A stretch of 36,987 nt of DNA from an uncultured Collinsella sp. (GTDB lineage Bacteria; Actinomycetota; Coriobacteriia; Coriobacteriales; Coriobacteriaceae): the NCBI GenBank assembly GCA_958405565.1, contig CATYEN010000020.1, forward strand, positions 1 to 36,987, written 5' to 3'. Under the pieces are notes generated by a model. It ran no database searches and had not been told where the DNA came from. It saw only the letters and a list, made by a program, of their open reading frames with translations. Of this stretch, positions 13,533 to 20,903 are shown one piece after another; within the stretch, counting starts at the first letter, position 1; each line of letters opens with the position of its first letter. Position numbers and translations under genes: made by a program.

Positions 13533-15071
13533 CTAGAGCAGCGCAATCGCAACGATGCAGCATCCGAGCGTCAGAACAGCAAGGTCTGCCCGATTAAAGC
13601 GATAGTCGCGCAGACAGGTTCTGCTGACAGGTGGGCGCGTTCCATATTCGCGGTTGACCATAGCGAGCGCGAGCGTGTCGGAGCGGCGCAGCGCACTGCT
13701 AAATAAAGGTGTTATGACAGGAACAAGGGCGCGTGCACGCTGCAGGGGTGAGGGACTGTCAAAGCGCGCCAAGCGCGCTTCCTGAGCGGCTTTGATACGA
13801 TTGAACTCTTCGATAAGCACGGGGACAAAACGAAGCGTGAGCTGTATGGCGACGGTGGCATCGTCGGTGCGCAGGCCAAAACGGGCGAGGGGCCTCAGAA
13901 GCGCCGCGGCGCCATCGGCGAGTGCGGTGGGGGAGGTGGTCGCCATGAGCGTCGACGTTCCCAGCATAATGAGGGCAAAACGCAGTACGCAGAGCGCGCC
14001 AAAGAGCAGACCTCCTGAGGTGATCTGCACGGGTCCCGCCTGCAACAGCAGAGTCCCCGATACAGTAAAGAGCGCGTTGAAGACCAGGACAAACCCCATA
14101 AGCCAGCGAAATGGCTTGAGGGCACGAAGCGCCTGGCGCATCGAACTGCCGCTTGCGGCGAGCGAGGCGAATGCGGTGAGCGCGACGGCGGCAAGGGCGC
14201 CGGGCTGCTGGGCGATAAAGCCAGCAATCATAAAGAGCAGACAGAATACAAGCTTGGTGACGGGGTGCAGCAGGTGAACGAGGCTTGACCCCGGACGAAA
14301 GATGCCAAACGAGACCGCCTTGGATGCCAACGGGGTATGTCCGGTTTCCACGGGACGTGTGGCCGTTACGCCAACGGATGCCACCTGGATGCCCTCGGAA
14401 CTCAGCGGCAGCAGCAAGCCGTCCTGCAGTCGAAAGGCCTTGTCGCAGATGCCCAGCACACGCGAATCGTGCGTGGCGATTACAATGCCGCGGCCGTGGC
14501 GTGCGAGTTGAGCCAAGAGCTCGAGCAGCAGCCGGTGGGCGCGGGGATCGAGTCCGGCGCTGGGCTCGTCGAGCAGCAAATACGGTGTCTCGAGTGCAAG
14601 CATATCGGCAACGGCGATACGGCGCTGCTCTCCGCCAGAATGGGCAAAAGGGCTTGTGTCGCCGATAGCGGCGAGATCAAACCCGACGCTGGCGAGCGAT
14701 GTGCCAACGCGTCGCTCGACCTCGGCTTCGTCCAGTCCAAGATTGCGAGGGCCAAACGCCACCTCGTCAAAGACTGTGGCGGCAAAAAACTGCTGCTCGG
14801 GGCGCTGCTGCACGAGCGCCACGGTTTTGCGGTACGTACGAAGTTCATCCGCCGTGGGGCGTGTGCCAAGCGCGGCGCCGTCTGCCACGACAGACCCCGC
14901 CTGCACGGCAAGCGCTCCGGCAAGGACACGCAGCAGCGTTGACTTGCCGGAGCCGGAGGCGCCTGCGATACCGATCACGCTGCCGGGCCTAATTTCCAGC
15001 GAAACATGAGATAGGGTACAGGTGTCTGCTTCGGGATAGCGGACGGTTATGTTTGAGCAAGTTAACGACAC
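13533..15071 (-). CDS. ECF transporter fusion: ATPase (EcfA) + transmembrane EcfT
   Basis: 512-residue fusion. Residues 1-235 form an ABC ATPase: Walker A GASGSGKST (37-45), Q-loop VQQRPEQQFF typical of ECF ATPases, signature HSGGEQRR (His in place of Leu), Walker B YLLLDEPSAGLD and H-loop IATHD. From about 245 an EcfT-like domain follows (FRPGSSLVHLLHPVTKLVF, then five or so membrane helices), with the coupling-helix region AAQEARLARF. EcfT joins the two ATPases to the substrate-binding S protein. The start is the GTG at 15071, with GGAGG at 15076-15080; it overlaps the upstream gene by 10 bp, so the two are translationally coupled. Together with that gene (S + A1) it supplies a whole ECF importer in two chains. 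Confidence 0.92.
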   Translation of the reverse strand: MSLTCSNITVRYPEADTCTLSHVSLEIRPGSVIGIAGASGSGKSTLLRVLAGALAVQAGSVVADGAALGTRPTADELRTYRKTVALVQQRPEQQFFAATVFDEVAFGPRNLGLDEAEVERRVGTSLASVGFDLAAIGDTSPFAHSGGEQRRIAVADMLALETPYLLLDEPSAGLDPRAHRLLLELLAQLARHGRGIVIATHDSRVLGICDKAFRLQDGLLLPLSSEGIQVASVGVTATRPVETGHTPLASKAVSFGIFRPGSSLVHLLHPVTKLVFCLLFMIAGFIAQQPGALAAVALTAFASLAASGSSMRQALRALKPFRWLMGFVLVFNALFTVSGTLLLQAGPVQITSGGLLFGALCVLRFALIMLGTSTLMATTSPTALADGAAALLRPLARFGLRTDDATVAIQLTLRFVPVLIEEFNRIKAAQEARLARFDSPSPLQRARALVPVITPLFSSALRRSDTLALAMVNREYGTRPPVSRTCLRDYRFNRADLAVLTLGCCIVAIALL

Positions 15072-16219
15072 AGTTCCTCCAGGCCGCATCGAATGAGCAG
15101 ATCGCGCTGGTCGGCAAGATCTTGCACGGTACCCAGGTATGCGATGGCGCCCGCCTCGAAGACGGCGACTCGGTCGGCGCGCGCGACCTCGTCGAGCAAC
15201 TGCGTGATCTGGATCACGGCAACATCGCGCTGGCAAAGATGATCGATGAGATCATTGACGGCCTCGCGGGCGGTCTCGTCGAGCATGGCGGTCGTCTCGT
15301 CAAAAATCATGAGCGAAGGGGTGAGCGCAACCAATCCCGACGCCGCCACGCGTTGTTTTTGGCCGCCCGAGAGCGTGGCGACATCGCGTTGCTCAAGCTC
15401 GACAATGCCAAGCTCGTTGAGTGCCTGCAAGACTTCTGAACGCATTTCGTCGCGGGGGACACCGCGGTTTTCGAGTCCAAAGGCGACGTCATCTCGCACG
15501 ACTGGAGCGACGATCTGGTTATCGGGATCCTGAAAAGCAAGGCCTACGGTGCCCTGCACGCGCATGGCGGGCCCGTTTGCATCTTTGAGCAGCCCCGCAA
15601 GCTCGAGCGCACAGGTGCTTTTGCCACTGCCGTTGGTGCCGACAAAGGCGATGCGCTCTCCTGCCGCGATATTGGCGGCAAGTGCAGCGCAATCGACGGA
15701 GGGACGTGTGTCATCGGCTTGCTCAATACCGGCGAGCGCACCTTCTGCCACCGCGCCCGTAATGCCGCCGGTGACGCAGGCGGCGACGCCCAGAACGCCC
15801 AGATTGATAAAGACTGCCGGGGTCTGCAGCGCCATGGCGGCAACGCCCAGCTGGCCTACATTGTGCAGCACGGCGGCAAGCATGCTCACGGGCACCAAGC
15901 CAACACCCGGCACGGCAGCAAGGGTGACCATGCCGATAAAGGCGAGGACCGTGCCGCCTAGGCTATAGACGAGCATCATGGGCGAACCAAACAAAAAGCC
16001 CGATGCAAAGACCTTGACGAGTGCAACGGCGGCGGCGCTTTTAACATCGAGCGTATAGAGCGCGACGACTACGGCCACGTTGGCAAGGCCCAGTTTAATG
16101 CCGGGCACCGCGACGGGCAGCGGAATCATGGTCTCCAGATAGGACAGTACCAATGCGCAGGCGCACAACAGCGAAACGCGCGCCAGGCGGCGAGCGTGCT
16201 CGATATCGACCATCTCCAC
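15062..16219 (-). CDS. Gx-transporter/S-component-like membrane domain fused to ECF ATPase
   Basis: 385-residue fusion. Residues 1-165 are a five- to six-helix membrane domain of the Gx transporter / heptaprenyl-diphosphate-synthase-component-I-like family (ETMIPLPVAVPGIKLGLANV, GSPMMLVYSLGG, LHNVGQL), which resembles ECF S-components. Residues 172-385 are an ATPase: Walker A GTNGSGKST (194-202), Q-loop AFQDPDNQI as in EcfA1, signature LSGGQ (283-287), Walker B LMIFDE (303-308). The H-loop reads ITQ, so the switch histidine is Gln340. The ATPase lacks most of the usual first strands. The GTG start is 3 bp after the NusG-II gene; an ATG at 16213 is possible. In Listeria a Gx-type membrane gene sits in the extracellular electron-transfer locus. 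The cargo may be flavin, quinone or a precursor; this is inference. Confidence 0.9.
   Translation of the reverse strand: MEMVDIEHARRLARVSLLCACALVLSYLETMIPLPVAVPGIKLGLANVAVVVALYTLDVKSAAAVALVKVFASGFLFGSPMMLVYSLGGTVLAFIGMVTLAAVPGVGLVPVSMLAAVLHNVGQLGVAAMALQTPAVFINLGVLGVAACVTGGITGAVAEGALAGIEQADDTRPSVDCAALAANIAAGERIAFVGTNGSGKSTCALELAGLLKDANGPAMRVQGTVGLAFQDPDNQIVAPVVRDDVAFGLENRGVPRDEMRSEVLQALNELGIVELEQRDVATLSGGQKQRVAASGLVALTPSLMIFDETTAMLDETAREAVNDLIDHLCQRDVAVIQITQLLDEVARADRVAVFEAGAIAYLGTVQDLADQRDLLIRCGLEELCR
15075..15080 (-). promoter_or_regulatory. Ribosome site inside the upstream gene that sets the EcfA-EcfT start
   Basis: GGAGGA on the minus strand, 3 bp before the GTG at 15071, lies within the last codons of the Gx-EcfA gene. 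It fixes the start despite a longer open frame upstream and implies coupled translation. Confidence 0.7.
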
Positions 16220-16222
16220 GGA

Positions 16223-16639
16223 TTAGCGCCCCACTACGTCGTAGGTGGTCTTGGCGCTCTCGTCGACGATATCGACGGTGAGTTTGTGCGGAAGGCAGAC
16301 AATTTGCTGCCCGGCAGCGTCAATCCAGCCCTGGTGCACGCAATCCTGGTTGGGACAGTCTGCCTTCTCGACGTGCACGCGTCCATCTTTGATTTCGATG
16401 AGGTTGGTTCCCAAGTCGGTCGTAACGCTCTTGGTCGTGTTCTGGCTCAGAGGAAGCTCGTAGACGTTTTGCTCTCCATCGCGGATAACGACTGTGGCCG
16501 TGTCGGCGTTCGTGTTTGCTCCCATCAGACGCGTGGCGACCAAGCCGACGCATGCGATGGCCGCTATCGCCAAAACCAGGATGAGGTTGAGTCTTTTGTT
16601 GTCGCGCCCATCGCGCGCACCTTTGCGCTTGACCATCAT
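16223..16639 (-). CDS. NusG domain II-containing protein
   Basis: 138-residue protein with a basic N-terminus and one transmembrane segment (about 17-40, LNLILVLAIAAIACVGLVA), so most of the chain is outside the membrane. The extracytoplasmic part is a NusG-II domain: VVIRDGEQNVYELPL, NLIEIKDGRVHVEKADCPNQ and CVHQGWI...QIVCLPHKL. Three cysteines (CPNQDC and VCLPH) and a nearby His could bind a metal or redox partner. Such proteins often stand next to ApbE and Gx-transporter genes in flavin-based electron-transfer loci; I recall EetA of Listeria as a related case but cannot check. Starts 5 bp after the ApbE stop, with the ribosome site overlapping that stop. Its role is unknown; a periplasm-side accessory or electron carrier is a guess. 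Confidence 0.85.
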   Translation of the reverse strand: MMVKRKGARDGRDNKRLNLILVLAIAAIACVGLVATRLMGANTNADTATVVIRDGEQNVYELPLSQNTTKSVTTDLGTNLIEIKDGRVHVEKADCPNQDCVHQGWIDAAGQQIVCLPHKLTVDIVDESAKTTYDVVGR

Positions 16640-16644
16640 GGCTC

Positions 16645-17718
16645 CTAGTCCTGCAAGATCTTGAACGTCGAGCCGTCGCTCTTGGTGGCGCGATCGTCCA
16701 TATCGACTAAAACGCCGCCTTCAAAGCGCTCATCGCTTTCGATGAGCTCCATGGCGCGGTCGTGGCCGAGCAAAAACAGGATGGTAGAGTAGGCGTCCCC
16801 AAGCACGGATTTCTTGGTCATAATCGAGGCGCTCTTGAGGTCGGTGGCGGCGGGGTAGCCCGTTTTGGGGTCGAGGATGTGGTAGTAGAACGTGCCGTCC
16901 TGCTCAAAGCCGCGCTCATAGAGGCCGCTCGTCACAAGGGAGCGGTTGCGCGTCTTGACGGTGGCGAGCACGTCGTCCTGCGCGCCGTTGGGGTCTTGCA
17001 CGCCCACGTTCCAGGCGTCGCCGTCAAAGCTCTTGCCCATCACGTAGACGTTGCCGCCCAGGCTGATGGAGGCATTTCCGACGCCGTGCTTCTTAAAGAG
17101 CGCCACGAGGTCGTCGGTGATGTAGCCCTTGGCAATACCACCCAGGTCGAGCTTGGCCTCGGGGTCGGAGAGGGTGACGGTGGTGCCGTCGACCGAGACG
17201 GTGCGATAGTCCACATGGGGGAGTGCCGCCTGGATGTCCTCAGCTGCGGGCTTGACCTCGTTGTCAAAATCCCAGAGGCTCGAGACGGCGCCGATGGTGA
17301 TGTCAAAGAGCCCGTCGGATTCCTTGGCGTAGCGGATGGCTGCCTCGATGACCTCGGCGGTCTCGTGCGCGACTTCCACGGGCTTGCCGCCTGCATTGTT
17401 GATGTTCCAGATATCCGAGCCCTCCACGGTGCGCGAGAACTTGTTCTCAAAGTAGGTGCAGCGGTCGGCGACCTCGTCCATGACCTTTTTGCTGCATTGG
17501 GCGCTGATATTCACGACAGTGTCGAAGACAAAGAGCGTCGTGCTCTGCACCTTGGGCGAGTTGTCGGAGCCCGCGGAGCCCGCTTTGGACGCGGTTACAG
17601 AGCTCGAGTCGCCCTGCGTGCCCGAGCAGCCGGTAAGTGCACCGGCGCAAGAGACGAGGGCCCCGCCTGCGAGGGCGATAAACGTGCGGCGGTCGATGGT
17701 GTGGGGGGTCTGGATCAT
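16645..17718 (-). CDS. apbE: FAD:protein FMN transferase (ApbE), lipoprotein
   Basis: 357-residue enzyme that cleaves FAD and links FMN by a phosphodiester bond to a Thr of target proteins outside the membrane. The N-terminus has a twin-arginine-like DRRTFIALAGG and a lipobox LTGC, so it is an exported lipoprotein. The ApbE core is complete: FVFDTVVNISAQ, DLGGIAKGYITDDLVALF, ISLGGNVYVMG, LVTSGLYERGF, YHILDPKTGYPA and the C-terminal Mg-site GDAYSTILFLLG. The start at 17718 is chosen because it gives this signal sequence; the ribosome site is weak and an 88-bp gap separates it from the Fe-S gene upstream. Its substrates are evidently the FMN-binding domain proteins encoded upstream in the same operon. 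Confidence 0.95.
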   Translation of the reverse strand: MIQTPHTIDRRTFIALAGGALVSCAGALTGCSGTQGDSSSVTASKAGSAGSDNSPKVQSTTLFVFDTVVNISAQCSKKVMDEVADRCTYFENKFSRTVEGSDIWNINNAGGKPVEVAHETAEVIEAAIRYAKESDGLFDITIGAVSSLWDFDNEVKPAAEDIQAALPHVDYRTVSVDGTTVTLSDPEAKLDLGGIAKGYITDDLVALFKKHGVGNASISLGGNVYVMGKSFDGDAWNVGVQDPNGAQDDVLATVKTRNRSLVTSGLYERGFEQDGTFYYHILDPKTGYPAATDLKSASIMTKKSVLGDAYSTILFLLGHDRAMELIESDERFEGGVLVDMDDRATKSDGSTFKILQD

Positions 17719-17806
17719 GGTGAGCTTTCTGTCGGTGGCGTTACGGATGAGCCAGCGCCTGCGCGAATCGGTGCTGACGGGGTGCCGGGCTGCGGGTGCG
17801 CGTGCC

Positions 17807-18844
17807 CTACATGAGCAGGTAGCAGAGCGCGGCGAGGATGGCAGCCTTGACGAGCGTGAGCGCAACCTCGGTCCCGCGAATGGCGGGCCCTGCGGGCGGG
17901 CGCTTGCGGGTGTTGCCCTGCGCGAGCTCGCTGGCATCGTCGGTTGCCTGATCGCGCTTAAAGCCGTCGAGCCGGGCGAGCGTCACGTTGGCCATGGGGC
18001 AGCCATCGGCGCAGCGCCCGCAGGCGATACACTCGCCCGATCGCAGGTCGGCGCGCTCGGGGTGGATGCGCACCGGGCAGCTGTCCTGGCAGCGGTTGCA
18101 ACCGCGCGCACAGCTTTCGCGGCGTCGGTTGAAAAGTGAGATCGGCAGCACCGGCAGCAGTGAGAATACGGCACCGAAGGGGCAGAGGAACTGACAGAAG
18201 AAGCGCTCGACAAGGGCCATTCCCACCATGACCGCGCCAAGCGCGGCAAAGGCCGCGGGCGCGATGCCCTCGAGCGAGCGCGCGGTGATGCCGGCGAAGG
18301 CGACCCAGGGGCTCGCGCCCGAGACCTGGGGCCAGATGCCCATCATGCAGAGGGCGCAGATGCCCGCGAGGACGGCGTACTTGACGAGCTGGAGCGCGTG
18401 CTGCACGCCCGCGGGGAGCCGGTGCGCGCCCTTGCCCTCAAGGCGGAGTGCCCGGCGCAGCGGGGTTGCAAGTGCGTAGACGATATCGCCGAGCGTACCG
18501 AAGGCGCAGGCAAAGCCGCAGAAGAAACGGCCGAACACGCAGGTGAAGGCCAAGAGGGCCAAAAGCAGGGATAAAAAGCCGGTGAGCTCGATGGGTGCAT
18601 GGCTCCCGAGCTGCGTGAAGATGTACTTGACGCCGTTGAAGGCGGCGTTCCAGGCGGCCGGGAAGCAGATGAGAAAGCCGAACTGTACGCACCAGCGCAC
18701 GCCGCGATGGAGGTACTGTCGGCGCAGGCGCTCCTGCATCTTGTTCTTGGGGTGCGCGATGACGTTTGCGCCGTTGCGCAGGCTCTCAAGGGTTCCCGCG
18801 GGGCGCTTTGCGCCGCGGGTCTTGGTGGATGCAGTCCTGGCCAT
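17807..18844 (-). CDS. NapH/NosR-like polytopic 4Fe-4S membrane protein
   Basis: 345-residue membrane protein with about five or six helices. Two cysteine motifs at helix ends are typical of the NapH/NosR/RnfB-linked family: FCGFACAFG (Cys109, Cys113) and FCQFLCPFGA (Cys217, Cys221). A loop at 245-282 holds two ferredoxin-type 4Fe-4S clusters: CARGCNRCQDSCP (245, 249, 252, 256) and CIACGRCADGCP (272, 275, 278, 282). The positive-inside rule suggests a cytoplasmic cluster domain. Members of this family pass electrons between a membrane quinol or cytoplasmic donor and FMN-bearing partners. The ATG overlaps the stop of the upstream FMN-binding gene by one base (TAATG), so the two are coupled and likely form a complex. 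The donor is unknown. Confidence 0.93.
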   Translation of the reverse strand: MARTASTKTRGAKRPAGTLESLRNGANVIAHPKNKMQERLRRQYLHRGVRWCVQFGFLICFPAAWNAAFNGVKYIFTQLGSHAPIELTGFLSLLLALLAFTCVFGRFFCGFACAFGTLGDIVYALATPLRRALRLEGKGAHRLPAGVQHALQLVKYAVLAGICALCMMGIWPQVSGASPWVAFAGITARSLEGIAPAAFAALGAVMVGMALVERFFCQFLCPFGAVFSLLPVLPISLFNRRRESCARGCNRCQDSCPVRIHPERADLRSGECIACGRCADGCPMANVTLARLDGFKRDQATDDASELAQGNTRKRPPAGPAIRGTEVALTLVKAAILAALCYLLM

Positions 18845-19317
18845 TACTGCGCACCTCCGGCGTTGCTCTGCTCAAGCGCCGCGTTGACGGCGTTTAGGAT
18901 GCCGGCACTCGAGAACGTGGCACCCGAGACGGTGTCGACGTTGGTTCCCTGGGCGTCGCAGACAGTCTGCGTGAGGCCCTCGGCCTGCGCAAAGTAGGCG
19001 GGGGTCTCGCCGGCGTGGTCCGTGACCTCGACGCTTTCGATGTATCCGTTCTCGATGGTCACGCGGCAGGTGACAGTGCCGCCGTAGCCCTGGGCGCTGC
19101 CCTCGAAGGTGCCGTCGGTGGCATAGGCCCCGCGCGTCTGCGAGCGCTTGGCCTGGACAGCCTCCGCCTGGGTGCGGGCGTCGGCCTCTGCCACCTGGGC
19201 GGCCCAGCTGCTGTAACCCGCCACGATGGCGACGATGGCCGCGGCGTTGACGGCTTTGAGATAGAAATTGCGGTTGCGCCAGAGGTGGCGCCCAAGGAGG
19301 GCAAACGGGTTACGCAT
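18844..19317 (-). CDS. Membrane-anchored single FMN-binding domain protein
   Basis: 157-residue protein with one N-terminal transmembrane helix (about 20-40, AVNAAAIVAIVAGYSSWAA) and one FMN_bind domain outside (about 65-155). The flavinylation motif is VDTVSGATFSS with Thr134 as the expected FMN attachment site. It ends 1 bp into the Fe-S gene and starts 8 bp inside the triple-domain gene, so all three are translationally coupled. By family logic it is the first flavin carrier next to the Fe-S protein, comparable to RnfG/NqrC-like subunits. The start at 19317 is chosen for the overlap and the sensible membrane anchor; longer readings upstream are frame artefacts. Confidence 0.92.
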   Translation of the reverse strand: MRNPFALLGRHLWRNRNFYLKAVNAAAIVAIVAGYSSWAAQVAEADARTQAEAVQAKRSQTRGAYATDGTFEGSAQGYGGTVTCRVTIENGYIESVEVTDHAGETPAYFAQAEGLTQTVCDAQGTNVDTVSGATFSSAGILNAVNAALEQSNAGGAQ

Positions 19318-20803
19318 GGGCGTCAGCCTCCTCGTCGACTCCGCTTGCGGCGGTCGTGTTGGCCGCAGTCTCATCGGGGGCGTTTGTCTTGTCAGAAGCG
19401 TCCGCCTTGTCGCCCTTGCTGTCGTTTGCGTCCTTATAGGCCGCGGCCGAGCGCGCGAGGGCGTCGGCGTAGGCGTTGGCAATGGCGCGGCTGGAGTAGG
19501 TGGCGCGCGCCACCACGTCGATCTTGTCGGCCTCGGTGCCCGCGAGCAGCTGTTCGGGGATGCCGGTGTAGACGGTACCGCGGAAGGTGCGGCCGTCGAT
19601 GGCATTATCGAGGTAGGGCTCGTTATCCTCGTCAAAGGGATCGAGTGCGTCGGAGAGGCTCTCGTCGGGCTTGCCGCCCACGCCCTCGATATCGTGGATA
19701 CCGGTAACCTTGTCGTCCTTAACGGTGACGGTGAGCTTGACGTAATAGGGGATAAACGCTTCCTCGTCCTCCTCGTTTTTGCAGAGGGCGTAGCCTGTAA
19801 AGTCGCCGTCGGCGTAGTGGACCTCGTCTGGCGTGTCGGGCGAGGGGTCCGGGTTGGGCGCGGGGTCGGGGCCGGGCGCGGGCTCGGGGTCCTTTGTGCC
19901 GGCTGCGGCCTGCTTAAGGCAGCCCTGGATGGCGCCCAGGATGCCCTCGCTCGAATACGTGGCACCCGTCACGGTATCGACATTGACGCTCTGCTTTTGC
20001 ATGACGAGCCCGGGGAGCGCGTTCCAGGCGCGGCTCCAATACTCGGGCGTGTCGCCCGTGTTCACGAGTTCTATGTTGGCGATCTTGCCGTCCGCGATGG
20101 TCACGCGCACGCTGACGGGCGTGTCCTCGCTGTAGCCCCAGGCGGAGTCGGTGTAGACGCCGTCTGCGTAGCCGCCGGCGGGCGTGAAGGGGTCGATGGT
20201 GTGGTGGGGCTTATTGGAGGAGCCGCCGGCCGCAGGGGCGGGGGCAACAGTCTCGGCAAGCCCGCCCGATGCCTTGACCAGTGCGTTTTTGATGGCCATG
20301 AGCAGGCCTTTTGATGAATACGTGGCACCCGAGATAGTGTCGACCGACGTCGACTGAGCGCTAATCACCGACTGGGTGATCGCCCGGGCACGCCCAAAGT
20401 AGGCTGGGTCGTCTGCAGACGACACTATGTCGATTGCCACGATCTTGCCGCCCGCGATGGTCACGCGCACGGTGATACTGCCCCTAAAGCCGGTACCTGT
20501 GCCTTCATAGGTGCCGTCCTTGAGGTTTGCGGCGTCCATACCATAGGCCGAGGGGTCGAGCGATTCGGTTGCCGGCGTTGCCGTCTCCTTCTGGACGTTG
20601 GAGGTGTCGACGGTCTTGAGGTCGGCGCCTGCGGCCTCTTGCGCGGGCGTGGCGGCGACCGTCTTGGCCACGAGCGGGGTGTACTGGGACACCACGAGGG
20701 CCACGGTTGCGCCCACGGCGATCGAGGGCACGATGAAGCCTGCCGTGGCGAGGCCGTGGCCGAGCGCCTTGGCTTTTGAATGCTTGGGTTGGTAGTTGTC
20801 CAT
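19310..20803 (-). CDS. Membrane-anchored protein with three FMN-binding domains
   Basis: 497-residue extracytoplasmic flavoprotein. An uncleaved hydrophobic segment lies at about 18-40. FMN_bind domain 1 is at about 95-178 with VDTISGATYSS (Thr161), domain 2 at about 212-298 with VDTVTGATYSS (Thr282), and domain 3 at about 328-455 with the variant DVVARATYSS (Thr435). Linkers are Ala/Pro/Thr-rich; a Pro-Asp-rich spacer (307-327) precedes domain 3, which is also larger and more acidic. The protein could therefore carry two to three covalent FMN groups and act as a molecular wire between membrane and wall. The C-terminus is Ala/Asp/Lys-rich with no sortase motif. The ATG at 20803 follows a weak GGGAGA site. 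Whether domain 3 is flavinylated is uncertain, since Gly is replaced by Arg. Confidence 0.92.
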   Translation of the reverse strand: MDNYQPKHSKAKALGHGLATAGFIVPSIAVGATVALVVSQYTPLVAKTVAATPAQEAAGADLKTVDTSNVQKETATPATESLDPSAYGMDAANLKDGTYEGTGTGFRGSITVRVTIAGGKIVAIDIVSSADDPAYFGRARAITQSVISAQSTSVDTISGATYSSKGLLMAIKNALVKASGGLAETVAPAPAAGGSSNKPHHTIDPFTPAGGYADGVYTDSAWGYSEDTPVSVRVTIADGKIANIELVNTGDTPEYWSRAWNALPGLVMQKQSVNVDTVTGATYSSEGILGAIQGCLKQAAAGTKDPEPAPGPDPAPNPDPSPDTPDEVHYADGDFTGYALCKNEEDEEAFIPYYVKLTVTVKDDKVTGIHDIEGVGGKPDESLSDALDPFDEDNEPYLDNAIDGRTFRGTVYTGIPEQLLAGTEADKIDVVARATYSSRAIANAYADALARSAAAYKDANDSKGDKADASDKTNAPDETAANTTAASGVDEEADAHA

Positions 20804-20834
20804 TTGTGGGTGGTCTCCCGTGGTCGAGTATGAG

Positions 20835-20867
20835 AAAAGGCCCGCAGCCCTGGTTGGGGCTGCGGGC
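20835..20867 (-). terminator. Intrinsic terminator after the wall-anchored flavoprotein gene
   Basis: On the minus strand an 11-bp stem (20857-20867 with 20840-20850, GCCCGCAGCCC) with a 6-nt loop is followed by a short T-run at 20835-20838. It lies 37 bp beyond the giant-gene stop and before the start of the triple-FMN gene, so it probably limits read-through rather than being shared by both. Confidence 0.7.
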
Positions 20868-20903
20868 GCTTGCGTTGCGAGCGCGTGGCGCGCGTTTTAG
20901 GCG

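Noticed and set aside
15072..15236. Longer N-terminus for the EcfA-EcfT gene
   Set aside because: The extension is Arg/Pro-rich and lies over the coding end of the Gx-EcfA gene; the GTG with GGAGG at 15071 fits the ATPase start.
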